Program-made: the position numbers and the translations under genes | From: Mesorhizobium loti | Lineage (GTDB): Bacteria; Pseudomonadota; Alphaproteobacteria; Rhizobiales; Rhizobiaceae | Length of the DNA stretch: 64,000 bases | NCBI GenBank assembly: GCA_014189435.1 | Contig: CP050293.1 | Span: forward strand, 4,097,001-4,161,000 | Direction of reading: 5' to 3' | In this document: positions 46,877 through 55,101 of the stretch, piece by piece | How positions within the stretch are numbered: position 1 is the stretch's first letter | Layout: each line of letters begins with the position of its first letter | The notes under the pieces: model-generated | Told to the model about the DNA's origin: nothing | The model's input: only the letters and a program-made list of their open reading frames with translations | The model's database searches: none

Positions 46877-47116
46877 CCCTGAAATCAACAGGCGCATCGA
46901 TGCAAGCACCAGGCGATCGTGACTGGGGGTATCACGCCAAAGGTCAGGGATCGGCTGATTGGCTGGGGACAGGAGTGCGAGAGATCCAAGCCGGCGCCAC
47001 GGGCGGGCATGCGCGCCGCCGCGAAGAATGCGGTTGACGTGCGGCGCGGGCTTCTCTGGTGTGTGGGCGTGGTCGGGCCGTGAAATGGCGCGCAACCTGC
47101 TGGGACGGTAGCAATC

Positions 47117-47147
47117 GATCGGAAGGCGCAAGCGGCGCCTCCCGATC
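47117..47147 (-). terminator. Terminator-like hairpin after the SIS gene
   Basis: Arms GATCGG-AGGCGC (47117-47129) and GGCGCCTCCCGATC (47134-47147) pair with one mismatch or bulge, 16 bases past the stop of the minus-strand operon. No clear T-run follows. Confidence 0.5.
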
Positions 47148-47162
47148 GCAATTATCATTCGA

Positions 47163-47954
47163 TCATTCGCCGCGCATCGTCGCCTGGAAAGTCGGCAGGT
47201 GCTTCTTCTGCGCCTCCAGCATGCGCTCGCGATAGACGCCATAGATGACGTCGGTGTCGTGCAGTGTCACGCCGGCAATTGTCGGCGAGGCGAAGACCGG
47301 CAGTTCGATGCCGCGCTTGGACAGTGCTTCCGCTGTGCGGGCGATCAGCTCATGCGCCAGGATCATGGCGAGCACCGTCGACGAGCCGGAGACCGGACGG
47401 CTCCAGCCTTCGACCGGCACGATCGCGTCCTCGATCGGCGAACACGTGTCGATGACGAGGTCGGCCGCGTCCGCAAGCCGCTTGCCGGAGGAGTGCGTCG
47501 CCGGCTTGTCGAGGTTGTTCTTGCTGGTCACGGCGACGACGAAGATGCCGCGCTTCTTGGCATAGAGCGCTGTGTCGATGCCGGACGAATTGCGGCCGCT
47601 GTGACCGAAGATGATGATCGAGTCGCCCTTGTTGAGCGGCTGGTGGTCGAGGAATTTCTCGGCGTATTTCTCGGTCCGCTCAAGCCACAGCAGTTCGCGC
47701 ACGCCGCCGGCGCCGAGCACGTTGTGCCACATCACACGCGGGTCGGTCAGCGGGTTGAAACCGACAAAGCTGCCATAGCGCGGAAACACTTCCTGCACCG
47801 GCAGCACCGAATGGCCCGACCCGTAAAGATGGACGAGCCCGCCGCCCTCGAGCGAGTCGGCAAAGCGGCTGGCGGCCTGGCCGAAGGCTTCTTCGTTGGT
47901 TTTCGCCGCCTGGTCGATGAGGGCTGCGAGACGGTGGATGTAGAGATCGGACAC
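47163..47954 (-). CDS. SIS domain protein (sugar isomerase/phosphosugar-binding)
   Basis: A 263-residue single-SIS protein of the GmhA/UPF0309-like type. The phosphosugar loops read VHLYGSGHSVLPVQEVF (about 41-57) and IIIFGHSGRNSSGID (about 113-127), followed by VVAVTSKNN. Related proteins isomerise or deaminate amino-sugar phosphates or modify their ligands. As last gene of an operon with a PIG-L protein and a ROK kinase, it could act on a (amino)sugar phosphate. The exact reaction is unknown. Confidence 0.82.
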   Translation of the reverse strand: MSDLYIHRLAALIDQAAKTNEEAFGQAASRFADSLEGGGLVHLYGSGHSVLPVQEVFPRYGSFVGFNPLTDPRVMWHNVLGAGGVRELLWLERTEKYAEKFLDHQPLNKGDSIIIFGHSGRNSSGIDTALYAKKRGIFVVAVTSKNNLDKPATHSSGKRLADAADLVIDTCSPIEDAIVPVEGWSRPVSGSSTVLAMILAHELIARTAEALSKRGIELPVFASPTIAGVTLHDTDVIYGVYRERMLEAQKKHLPTFQATMRGE

Positions 47955-47990
47955 GTGGGCACTCCTGTTTAAGTGTCGGCTTGGGATGGA

Positions 47991-48761
47991 TCAGCTTCTT
48001 GGGGTTGACGGGACGCGCCCGGCGCGCAGCGTCGAGCGGATTTCGTAGCGGTCGCCCCGCATGATGGAGACGGTGAATTCGAACGGACCGCGCTCGTCGG
48101 TGGTGATGCGCTCGACCACGAAGGCGGGACTTCCAACCGAGAGATCAAGCAGTTCGGCATCGGCAGCACCGACCGCGCCGACGCGGTAGTTTTCGCGCGC
48201 CGCCACCGGCACGATGCCGTAATGGCGCTCCAGCGCCTCGTAGAGCGAGCCCTGCAGCAGGCCGGCGTCGAGGAAACCAGGCACGCGCACGGCCGAGAGC
48301 TGCGCCGTCTGGATGCCGATCGGTTCGCTGTTGCCGAGCCGCAGGCGCCGGATGCGCACCACCGGATCGCCCTCCTCGATCTCCAGCGCACCGGCCGCCG
48401 CGGCATTGGCCGTCGTCAGGCTGCAATCGAGCAGGCGCGAGCCGGCGATCACGCCCATATTGCCCATTTCCTGGGTGAAGCTGGTCAGTTCGCGGGTGCC
48501 CGCGACAAGCGTGGTGGAGCGCACGAAGGTGCCGCGGCCGTGCTCGCGGCGCAGCAGCCCACCTTCCTCCAGATTGCGCAAGGCGTGGCGCAGCGTGATG
48601 CGGCTGACCCCGAACAGGGCGCACAACCTGTCTTCGGCCGGAATCTGGTCGCCGGTTGCCCATTCGCCGCTCTTGACGATGGCGCGGATCGCTTCCTCGA
48701 CCTGATACCAGAGCGGCTCCGGTCGTCTGCGATCGGGTTGCTGAAAGCTCGCTTCGCTCAT
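47991..48761 (-). CDS. GntR family regulator, UTRA (HutC) subgroup
   Basis: A 256-residue regulator. The winged helix (about 12-80) includes IPAEDRLCALFGVSRITLRH and GGLLRREHGRGTFV. The UTRA effector domain (about 95-245) includes VRIRRLRLGNSEPIGIQTAQ and ends PFEFTVSIMRGDRYEIRSTL. NagR-type members sense amino-sugar phosphates. The ATG at 48761 overlaps the ROK kinase stop (ATGA), which fixes the start. Candidate operators lie between the divergent transporter genes at 53.5-53.8 kb. Confidence 0.9.
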   Translation of the reverse strand: MSEASFQQPDRRRPEPLWYQVEEAIRAIVKSGEWATGDQIPAEDRLCALFGVSRITLRHALRNLEEGGLLRREHGRGTFVRSTTLVAGTRELTSFTQEMGNMGVIAGSRLLDCSLTTANAAAAGALEIEEGDPVVRIRRLRLGNSEPIGIQTAQLSAVRVPGFLDAGLLQGSLYEALERHYGIVPVAARENYRVGAVGAADAELLDLSVGSPAFVVERITTDERGPFEFTVSIMRGDRYEIRSTLRAGRVPSTPRS

Positions 48762-49633
48762 CGCACCTGCCTCCACTCTCTTCCCGCCAGCCCGGCCAGC
48801 GCCGCCCCGACCAGACCCGCGCGAGAACCGAATTGTCCTGGCCGCAGAACAATCCGCTTGAGATGCGGCGGCAGGTGCCGCCGCATCTCGGCAAGCAGCG
48901 GCGGCCGGATCATGTCGAGCGCCTCCGCCAGGCCGCCGGAAATCAGCACCGCCTGCGGATCGAGCAGCGCGACCGCGCCGGCCAGCGCCGTGCCCAGCCG
49001 ACGCGCCGGCGCCTCCAATGCGGCAAGTGCCGCTTTCTCGCCGGCCCGAGCGGCGTCGATCAGCCTGCCGCCATCGGCCAAGCCGATCTGTTGCGCAAGG
49101 GTGTCGAGCGCCCGGCCGGAGGCGACGCGCTCCAGCCAGCCGCTGCGCTCCTCGCCTTGATCCTCGATGTCGGCGCAGGCCCAGCCGAAGGAGCAGGCGC
49201 CGCCACGCGCCCCGGCAACGATGCGGCTGTTGGCCAGCACGGCGGAGCCGATGCCGGTGCCGATCGCCAGCAGGATCGCGTCGGACATGCCTTTCGCACT
49301 GCCTTCGACGGCTTCCGCGAGCATGGCGATCTGCGCGTCATTGCCAAGCGCGATGCGCAGACCCGGAAACAATCTCGCGACGTCAACGCCGTCGAGCCAG
49401 GGGAGATTGGGGACCCAGCGGCAGACCGAGCCTTCGACCAGGCCGGGCACCGCAATGCCCAGTGCCTCCACCGCACCCGCCTCGGCGCACAGCGCGCGGA
49501 TGCGGACGACAAAGGCGTCGAGGCTTGCCGGTGCGGCCTCGCGGCTCAACATCTCCAGCATGCGCACATCGCCGGTATGGACGGCGGCGCGCAGATTGGT
49601 GCCGCCGAGATCGATGGCCAGAACCCGCGTCAT
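48758..49633 (-). CDS. ROK family kinase lacking the zinc-binding motif
   Basis: A 291-residue sugar kinase. VLAIDLGGTNLRAAVH at the start, GNDAQIAMLAEA with the catalytic Asp and LLAIGTGIGSAVL are ROK-like. The usual His plus CxCGxxGCxE zinc cluster is missing; the corresponding stretch reads CSFGWACADIEDQGEERSG, so the metal site appears lost or replaced. Candidate substrates are N-acetylated or free amino sugars given the PIG-L and SIS neighbours. It overlaps the GntR gene by four bases and the PIG-L gene by four. Confidence 0.8.
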   Translation of the reverse strand: MTRVLAIDLGGTNLRAAVHTGDVRMLEMLSREAAPASLDAFVVRIRALCAEAGAVEALGIAVPGLVEGSVCRWVPNLPWLDGVDVARLFPGLRIALGNDAQIAMLAEAVEGSAKGMSDAILLAIGTGIGSAVLANSRIVAGARGGACSFGWACADIEDQGEERSGWLERVASGRALDTLAQQIGLADGGRLIDAARAGEKAALAALEAPARRLGTALAGAVALLDPQAVLISGGLAEALDMIRPPLLAEMRRHLPPHLKRIVLRPGQFGSRAGLVGAALAGLAGREWRQVR

Positions 49634-50370
49634 CGGCCAGGCCCCTTGCCGAACGGCGGCGAGAACAGGCCACTGCCGGCATTCCACGAATGCGAGGCCG
49701 CCGCGAACGCCTGTGCGTGGCGCGTGCCGCGCAGGCAGCCGCGCAGCCGGTAGAGTGCGCTGTAATAGTCGACATAGGGAAAGCTGCTCAGGCCGCGCGC
49801 CAGCTCGTATTCCTTGACCGCTTCGCTCCAGGTGTCGAAGCCGTCGCTCACATCGACGAGATGCTCGGGGCGGAAACCGTCATCGTCCTCCCAGTTCTCG
49901 CCGAACAAAAGCAATTGCGGTGTGTGTGCTGCATGGTCGCTCGCAACAGTCGGCAGTGCGGCGAAGAAGATGCCGGTCTGCGTCAGATGCGCGGCGGCGC
50001 GATGGTCCTTGTGCCAGCTGCCGTGCCAATGGGTGATGACGACTTCTGGCCTGAGCTCGCGAATGACGTCGCACACCTCAAGCGCCGTCTGGTCGTCTGA
50101 AGGCAGGAAGGCGTCGCGCAGGCCAAGGCTGCGCACTTTGACCCCAAGGCGCGTAGCCGCCCTGCTCGCTTCCTCTTCCTTCTGCACGCAATAATGCGCT
50201 GGGATGAGGCAGGGGTGACCCTGTTCGCCCATGGTGAGATGCAGGAAGGTCACGGTCGCACCGCGCTTCACGGCGGCGGCCGCCAGCGGGCCGGCGATGA
50301 CCTCGGCATCGAAGGCGTGCGCGCCCACCACCAGGATGGAGCTTGCGGCGTAGATCCTGTCTTCGATCAT
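49630..50370 (-). CDS. PIG-L family protein (N-acetylglucosaminyl deacetylase-like) with altered active site
   Basis: A 246-residue LmbE/PIG-L protein, the family of zinc N-deacetylases that includes MshB and BshB. The usual motif AHPDDxE reads AHAFDAE (residues 17-23): the zinc ligands His18 and Asp21 are kept, but the position of the catalytic-base Asp is Phe20. The distal motif HWHGSWHKDHRAAAH keeps candidate zinc His residues. It may therefore act by another residue, or bind rather than hydrolyse. The start overlaps the permease stop (ATGA). No signal peptide, so the substrate would be cytoplasmic after import. Confidence 0.82.
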   Translation of the reverse strand: MIEDRIYAASSILVVGAHAFDAEVIAGPLAAAAVKRGATVTFLHLTMGEQGHPCLIPAHYCVQKEEEASRAATRLGVKVRSLGLRDAFLPSDDQTALEVCDVIRELRPEVVITHWHGSWHKDHRAAAHLTQTGIFFAALPTVASDHAAHTPQLLLFGENWEDDDGFRPEHLVDVSDGFDTWSEAVKEYELARGLSSFPYVDYYSALYRLRGCLRGTRHAQAFAAASHSWNAGSGLFSPPFGKGPGR

Positions 50371-51224
50371 TTCATGCCTCCCCCGGCGCCGACGCCTTCG
50401 CGAATCTGGCGGGCGAGCAGACAATACATGATCAGGATGGGCGCCATGGAGATCGCCAGCGAGGCAAACACCAGGCCCCAGTCGGTGCGGAACTGGCCGA
50501 CGAAGACGCTGATCGCCAGCGGCACGGTCTTGTAGCGGTCGTCGAAGATGAAGATCAGTGGGAAGAAGAAGTCGTTCCACACGGCAATGGCCGTGAAGAT
50601 GGCGACGATCGACACCGCCGGCTTCACCATCGGCAGGATGATCTGGAACAGGATGCGGACCTCGCCGGCGCCGTCCATGCGCGCCGCCTCGTCGAGTTCG
50701 GAGGGCAGCACGCGCATGAAATTGGCGAAGATGAAGACGGCAAAGGGAATGCGGATCGCCGAATAGACGAGGATCAGGCCGGTCAGCGAATCGAGCAGGT
50801 CGAGATTGCGCATCAGCGTGAACAGTTCGACCGAGGCCAACCTTATGGGCAGCATGATGCCGGCCAGGAACAGGCCAAGCATGATGCCGTTCCAGCCCAG
50901 CCTGTAGCGGCTGAGCGGATAGGCAGCCATGGCCGAGACGACGATGGTCAGCACCACCGCGCCGCCGGTGACGATCAGGCTGTTGACGAAATTCTGGCCG
51001 AGGTGAGCTCGCGTCCAGGCGTTGACGAAATTGTCGAAGGCAAAGCTTTGCGGCAGGCCGAGCCGGTTGTCGTAGATCTCGGCCGTGGTTTTGAAGCAGG
51101 AGACGACGAGGATGTAGAGCGGCAGCAGGACGGCAGCCGTCCATACGACCAGCACGGTCCAGCCAGGCAGCCGCGCCAACCGTGGCGAGATCACAAACCT
51201 CTGCGCGTTCACCAGCGCGCTCAT
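50367..51224 (-). CDS. Carbohydrate ABC transporter permease (MalG family)
   Basis: A 285-residue permease with about six helices. It starts like MalG (LLPLYILVVSCFKTTAEIYD), the EAA loop is LPSELDEAARMDGAGEVRIL and the tail is CLLARQIREGVGAG. The ATG at 51224 overlaps the upstream permease stop by four bases; a longer frame upstream is not coding. It forms a channel with the MalF-like neighbour. No ATPase gene belongs to this operon. Confidence 0.92.
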   Translation of the reverse strand: MSALVNAQRFVISPRLARLPGWTVLVVWTAAVLLPLYILVVSCFKTTAEIYDNRLGLPQSFAFDNFVNAWTRAHLGQNFVNSLIVTGGAVVLTIVVSAMAAYPLSRYRLGWNGIMLGLFLAGIMLPIRLASVELFTLMRNLDLLDSLTGLILVYSAIRIPFAVFIFANFMRVLPSELDEAARMDGAGEVRILFQIILPMVKPAVSIVAIFTAIAVWNDFFFPLIFIFDDRYKTVPLAISVFVGQFRTDWGLVFASLAISMAPILIMYCLLARQIREGVGAGGGMK

Positions 51225-52153
51225 AACTGCACCGTGCGGCGATCGAAGAAGCGCAGCATCATGAGCGTGCCGATGCTGAGGATCAGGAACAGCATGGTGC
51301 CCAGCGCCAGTGCCAGGCCGATATCGGTGATGCCGACAGCACCCTCCGCGCCGAAGGCCAGCCGGTAGAAATAGGTCACCAGCGTGTCGGTCGAATAGCT
51401 CGGATTGCCCTGCACGCCCTGCATGACATAGACGATATCGAACTGGTTGAAGGTGTTGATGAAGGACAGCGTCGTCAGCGTGCCGATGGCCGGCATCAGC
51501 AACGGCAGTGCGATCGACAACAGCATGCGCGCATTGCCGGCGCCGTCGAGCTTCGCCGCCTCGAAGATCTGGCCGGAAATCTGGCGCAGGCCGGCGGTGT
51601 AGATCAGCACCGGCAGGCCCATCCAGTTCCAGGCATCGACGGCGATCAGCATCCCCAGCGCGGTGTGGCTGTTGCCGAGCACGGTCAGGCTGCCCTGATG
51701 CAGGCCGAGCCCGTTGAGCGCCCATTCGGCGACGCCGCCCGGCGCCAAAAGCAGGCGCCACAGCGCGCCGACGATGACCGGGCTCAGCACCGCCGGGAAG
51801 AAGAACACCGACTGGAAGAAGGCAGCCCCCTTGTCGCGCAGGAACAGCAGCCAGGCGAACAGCAGGCCAATGCCGTTCTGGAAGACCATGATGCCGAAGA
51901 ACCAGGCGGTGTTGTGCCACAGCGCGCCGTAGAGCCGCGCGCCGCTCGGAAAGACGAACAGGCGCGAGAAATTCGACAGGCCGGCGAACTCGACCATGCG
52001 CAGCCCCTTCCAGATGAAGAAGCTGCCCCATAGCGACATCGCCAAGGGATAGAGGACGAACAGAGCATAGACCGCCAGCGCCGGCAGGATGAAAAGCACG
52101 GCCATGCGCTGCTGCGTGCGCTTAAGGCTGCTTTTGCGGCGAAGGTTGGTCAT
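51221..52153 (-). CDS. Carbohydrate ABC transporter permease (MalF family)
   Basis: A 310-residue permease with about six helices. A basic N-terminus precedes the first helix (LFILPALAVYALFVLYPLAM), the EAA loop is QIFEAAKLDGAGNARMLLSI and the segment VQGNPSYSTDTLVTYFYR follows as in MalF proteins. It pairs with the downstream MalG-like subunit. The binding-protein gene lies 53 bases upstream in the same operon. Confidence 0.92.
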   Translation of the reverse strand: MTNLRRKSSLKRTQQRMAVLFILPALAVYALFVLYPLAMSLWGSFFIWKGLRMVEFAGLSNFSRLFVFPSGARLYGALWHNTAWFFGIMVFQNGIGLLFAWLLFLRDKGAAFFQSVFFFPAVLSPVIVGALWRLLLAPGGVAEWALNGLGLHQGSLTVLGNSHTALGMLIAVDAWNWMGLPVLIYTAGLRQISGQIFEAAKLDGAGNARMLLSIALPLLMPAIGTLTTLSFINTFNQFDIVYVMQGVQGNPSYSTDTLVTYFYRLAFGAEGAVGITDIGLALALGTMLFLILSIGTLMMLRFFDRRTVQL

Positions 52154-52206
52154 GCGCTGTTTTCTGTTCCGCGAGAGGCCGGCCGCGATGCGACCGGCCC
52201 GGCTCC

Positions 52207-53478
52207 TTACTGTTTCGGCTTGAACCAGGTGGCGACCGCAGCCTGCATGTCGGCCGCCAACTTCTCCGGCGCGATGTTGCCTTCGACCATGTCGATGATT
52301 TCCGACTGCAGGACCGAGGAGGCCGTCGGCGACTGCCAGCGGAAGCCGACCAGCGTCAGATAAGGCGTCGAATTCTTCGACATCTCCATCATCTGCGCCA
52401 ACACTGGGTCCTTCACCGTGACGTCGGTGCGGGCCGGCGGCCAGCCGAGCTCATCGGCGAACATCTGCGCGAATTCGGCCGACGCCATGAAGCCCAGCAC
52501 CTTAGTCGCGGCTTCCTTGCTGGCGCTTTCGGAGACCAGGCCATAGGAGCCGTCGGAGAAGGCCGAGGTGTAGAGTTTTGCTCCGGCATCATCGGTGGGG
52601 AACGGGAAGATCGAGAATTTCAGCTTCGGGTTCTGCGCCTTGAAACTGCCATTCTCGAACGAGCCGCCGAGGAACATCGCCGCCTTGCCGCCGATGAACT
52701 GCTGCGTCGCGGTGGTGTAGTCGATACCGGCGAAGCCATCCGGGAAATAGGGCTTCAGCTCGGCAAAGCGCTTCAGTGCCGCGACATAGCGGGGATCCTC
52801 GAAGGTCGCCTTGCCGGCCATCATCTCATCGTAGAAGCCCGGACCGTAGACCGTAGGCCCGACGACGCCGACGCCGATCTCCAGCTCCCAGGCCGAGCCG
52901 TTGGCACCGCCGGTGGCGATCGGGGTGATGCCGGCCGCCTTCAGTCTGTCGCAGGCGGCGACGAAATCCTTGTAGGTCTTGGGGATTTCGATGCCCTGGG
53001 CGGCAAAGATGTCCTGGTTGTAGAAGACGCCCATCATCGGCACCGAATAGGGCACGCCATAAACCTTGCCGTCGGTGCGGCCGCGCGCGCCGCCAAGGGC
53101 AGCATCGGCCATGTTCTTCAGCTCGGGCACGCTGTCGTCCAGTGCATCGAGATAGCCGGCGTCGACGAAGGGCTGCAATTCACCGTAGGCCTTGAGCTGG
53201 GCGATATCCGGTCCGCGGCCGCCGCGCAGCGCCGTGCTCAGCCGGTTCTGGTAGTCGGCATCCGGCGTGAACTGGATGTTGACCTTGATGCCGGGGGTCT
53301 TGGCCTCGAAGGCGTCGAAGATGCGGCGCATTGCGGCTTCGTCCTCGGTGCGCCAGCTCCACAATGTCACCGTGCTATCGGCCTTCGCCGGCACGGTGGA
53401 AAAGATGCCGGCGCAAGCGGCGGCGAGGCCGCCGATCAGGCCAAGGGCTGCGCGTCGGTGAATCGAAAGCATGCTCAT
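52207..53478 (-). CDS. Sugar ABC transporter substrate-binding protein
   Basis: A family 1 periplasmic binding protein of 423 residues. The N-terminus has twin arginines before a hydrophobic core (HRRAALGLIGGLAAACAGIF), so it may use either Sec or Tat, with cleavage after AKA near residue 33. The mature part begins DSTVTLWSWRTEDEAAMRRI. Later segments include DIAQLKAYGELQPFVDAGYL and IDYTTATQQFIGGKAAMFLG. The ATG at 53478 has GGGAGA upstream. First gene of the seven-gene PIG-L/ROK/GntR/SIS operon. Confidence 0.9.
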   Translation of the reverse strand: MSMLSIHRRAALGLIGGLAAACAGIFSTVPAKADSTVTLWSWRTEDEAAMRRIFDAFEAKTPGIKVNIQFTPDADYQNRLSTALRGGRGPDIAQLKAYGELQPFVDAGYLDALDDSVPELKNMADAALGGARGRTDGKVYGVPYSVPMMGVFYNQDIFAAQGIEIPKTYKDFVAACDRLKAAGITPIATGGANGSAWELEIGVGVVGPTVYGPGFYDEMMAGKATFEDPRYVAALKRFAELKPYFPDGFAGIDYTTATQQFIGGKAAMFLGGSFENGSFKAQNPKLKFSIFPFPTDDAGAKLYTSAFSDGSYGLVSESASKEAATKVLGFMASAEFAQMFADELGWPPARTDVTVKDPVLAQMMEMSKNSTPYLTLVGFRWQSPTASSVLQSEIIDMVEGNIAPEKLAADMQAAVATWFKPKQ

Positions 53479-53554
53479 TGCCAGTCTCCCATTGTTCTCA
53501 GTCTTGGCGTTTCGCGGCGCTCAGGACCACGAAAGAGTCAATCGCTCGGGAAAA

Positions 53555-53570
53555 GTCATTATAACGACAT
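53555..53570. promoter_or_regulatory. Candidate GntR operator, site 1
   Basis: GTCATTATAACGACAT; its complement ATGTCGTTATAATGAC matches the plus-strand site at 53751-53766 in 12 of 16 positions. It lies about 77 bases before the minus-strand binding-protein gene. Confidence 0.45.
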
Positions 53571-53654
53571 AGCGGTATTCGCAAGAGGTCTGGCGCGCCT
53601 GCGCAACGGAGACGGCAGGCTCTTTTGCCCAAGGACTCGGCATAACTATCTGTT

Positions 53655-53670
53655 AAATTTACATAAATTT
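53655..53670. promoter_or_regulatory. AT-rich palindrome between the divergent transporters
   Basis: AAATTTACATAAATTT: 7-bp perfect arms around CA, in the centre of the intergenic region. Possibly an operator, or promoter DNA. Confidence 0.35.
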
Positions 53671-53750
53671 CCCTGCGAAGCAGCTGCAAGGAAATTCTGC
53701 TCGATGTCATCCGTAGCTTTTTCACAAACAGGCACTTGCGCCATCGTCTC

Positions 53751-53766
53751 ATGTTGTCATAACGTC
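53751..53766. promoter_or_regulatory. Candidate GntR operator, site 2
   Basis: ATGTTGTCATAACGTC, 34 bases before the start of the plus-strand binding-protein gene and related to site 1 in opposite orientation. Confidence 0.45.
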
Positions 53767-53799
53767 ATCGTGATCGATATGCCAAGTGGAGGATGAGGA

Positions 53800-55092
53800 A
53801 TGTCTGTTGCCTGGACTTCGAAACTGGCCCTGGCCGCGAGCCTGGCGCTCCTGCCCGTCACCAGTTGGGCGCAATCGGTCAACATCTCATATTTGACGCA
53901 TTGGTCGCCCGAGACCGTCGCGCTGCTGGAAGCGGCGGCCAAGGACTATGCGAAGACCAATCCGGACGTCAGCGTCACCGTGCGCGCCGTTCCGTTCGGC
54001 GATCTCCTGACCACGCTGCGCTCCCAGGGTGGCGGCTCGGACGGCCCGACCATCGGCGGCATCTACGATCTGTGGCTGCCCGAACTCGCCCGCGACAAGC
54101 TTGTCGCGCCTGCCCCCGACGCGGTCGCCGGCGAGGTCAAGGATGCGTGGCCAGCGGGCGTCGTCAGCGCCGCCTCGGTCGGCGGCAAGCTCTACGGCAT
54201 TCCCAACGAGATCGACGTCTACGCGCTGAACTACAACAAGGCGCTGTTCAAGCAGGCCGGCATAACTGCTGCCCCAAAGACCTGGGACGAGTTCAAGGAC
54301 GCGGCCAGGAAGCTGACCAACAAGGATGCCGGCCAGCAGGGTTTTGGCATGATCAATTCCTGGGCGGCGGGCGTCGTCCATCCCTTCGCCTCGCTGCTGG
54401 TTTCCAATGGCGGCGACCTGGTCAAGGACGGCAAACCGGTGCTGGACAGCCCGCAGGCCACTGAGACCTTCCAGCTCTACGAGGACCTGATCAAGTCGGG
54501 CGCCAGCGTGCCCGCCATGGCGACGGCCGACGCCAACACAACCGGCCCGTTTCTGGACAATTTCGTCTCCGGCAAGACCGGCATGATCATCATGGCCAAC
54601 TGGTGGGAGAGTGCGCTGAAGGGCGGCATGGGCGACAGGTTCGCTGACATTGCCACCGCGCCGATCCCGGTCGGCCCGAGCGGCGACAAGCCGCATTCGA
54701 TCTCCTATTCCTGGATGACCGTGGTCAATGCCAATGCCGGCGAAGCCGAGCAGAAGGCGGCCTGGGATTTCCTGGCATGGCTGAACAACCCGAAGTCCGG
54801 CAAGAACGGCGCCTCGGCGATGTCCGACATATTGATGTCGATGGGCATCCTGCCGTCGCGCCTGTCCGACATCGGGGCGCACAAGGACAAGCTCGGCTCG
54901 GAATTCCTGTCCGGCTATGTCAGCGTGCTGGCCGATGCAAAGCCCTTCCCGGTGGTGCCGGGCGGCCAGGAGTTCAGCGAATCCCTGCAGCAGACGCTCG
55001 AGGCGTTGCAGTACGGTCAGGTCTCGGCCAAGGATGCGCAGGCGACGGCGCAGGCCGACGCCACCTCTATCCTGGAGCGCGCCGCCAAGTAG
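53800..55092 (+). CDS. Sugar ABC transporter substrate-binding protein
   Basis: A family 1 periplasmic binding protein of 430 residues. The Sec signal peptide is LALAASLALLPVTSWAQ, with cleavage after SWA near residue 24. The mature start NISYLTHWSPETVALLEAAA and later LYGIPNEIDVYALNYNKALF are typical. It is divergent from the other binding-protein gene and not a recent duplicate of it. GGAGGATGAGGA precedes the ATG. It feeds the two permeases immediately downstream. Confidence 0.92.
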   Translation: MSVAWTSKLALAASLALLPVTSWAQSVNISYLTHWSPETVALLEAAAKDYAKTNPDVSVTVRAVPFGDLLTTLRSQGGGSDGPTIGGIYDLWLPELARDKLVAPAPDAVAGEVKDAWPAGVVSAASVGGKLYGIPNEIDVYALNYNKALFKQAGITAAPKTWDEFKDAARKLTNKDAGQQGFGMINSWAAGVVHPFASLLVSNGGDLVKDGKPVLDSPQATETFQLYEDLIKSGASVPAMATADANTTGPFLDNFVSGKTGMIIMANWWESALKGGMGDRFADIATAPIPVGPSGDKPHSISYSWMTVVNANAGEAEQKAAWDFLAWLNNPKSGKNGASAMSDILMSMGILPSRLSDIGAHKDKLGSEFLSGYVSVLADAKPFPVVPGGQEFSESLQQTLEALQYGQVSAKDAQATAQADATSILERAAK

Positions 55093-55101
55093 ACTGGAGC
55101 C

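Larger units (their letters stand above)
46712..47162. other. Intergenic region upstream of the LacI gene
   Basis: About 450 bases. The part nearest the LacI gene (46800-46880) is AT-rich and holds the predicted operator. The middle (46890-47100) shows only short unconvincing frames, and the far end holds the terminator of the SIS gene. No RNA gene was recognised. Confidence 0.4.
53479..53799. other. Divergent regulatory region between two transporter operons
   Basis: About 320 bases with no coding frame. It holds three palindromic or repeated elements, at 53555, 53655 and 53751, and must contain both promoters. The AT-rich centre contrasts with its surroundings. Confidence 0.6.
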
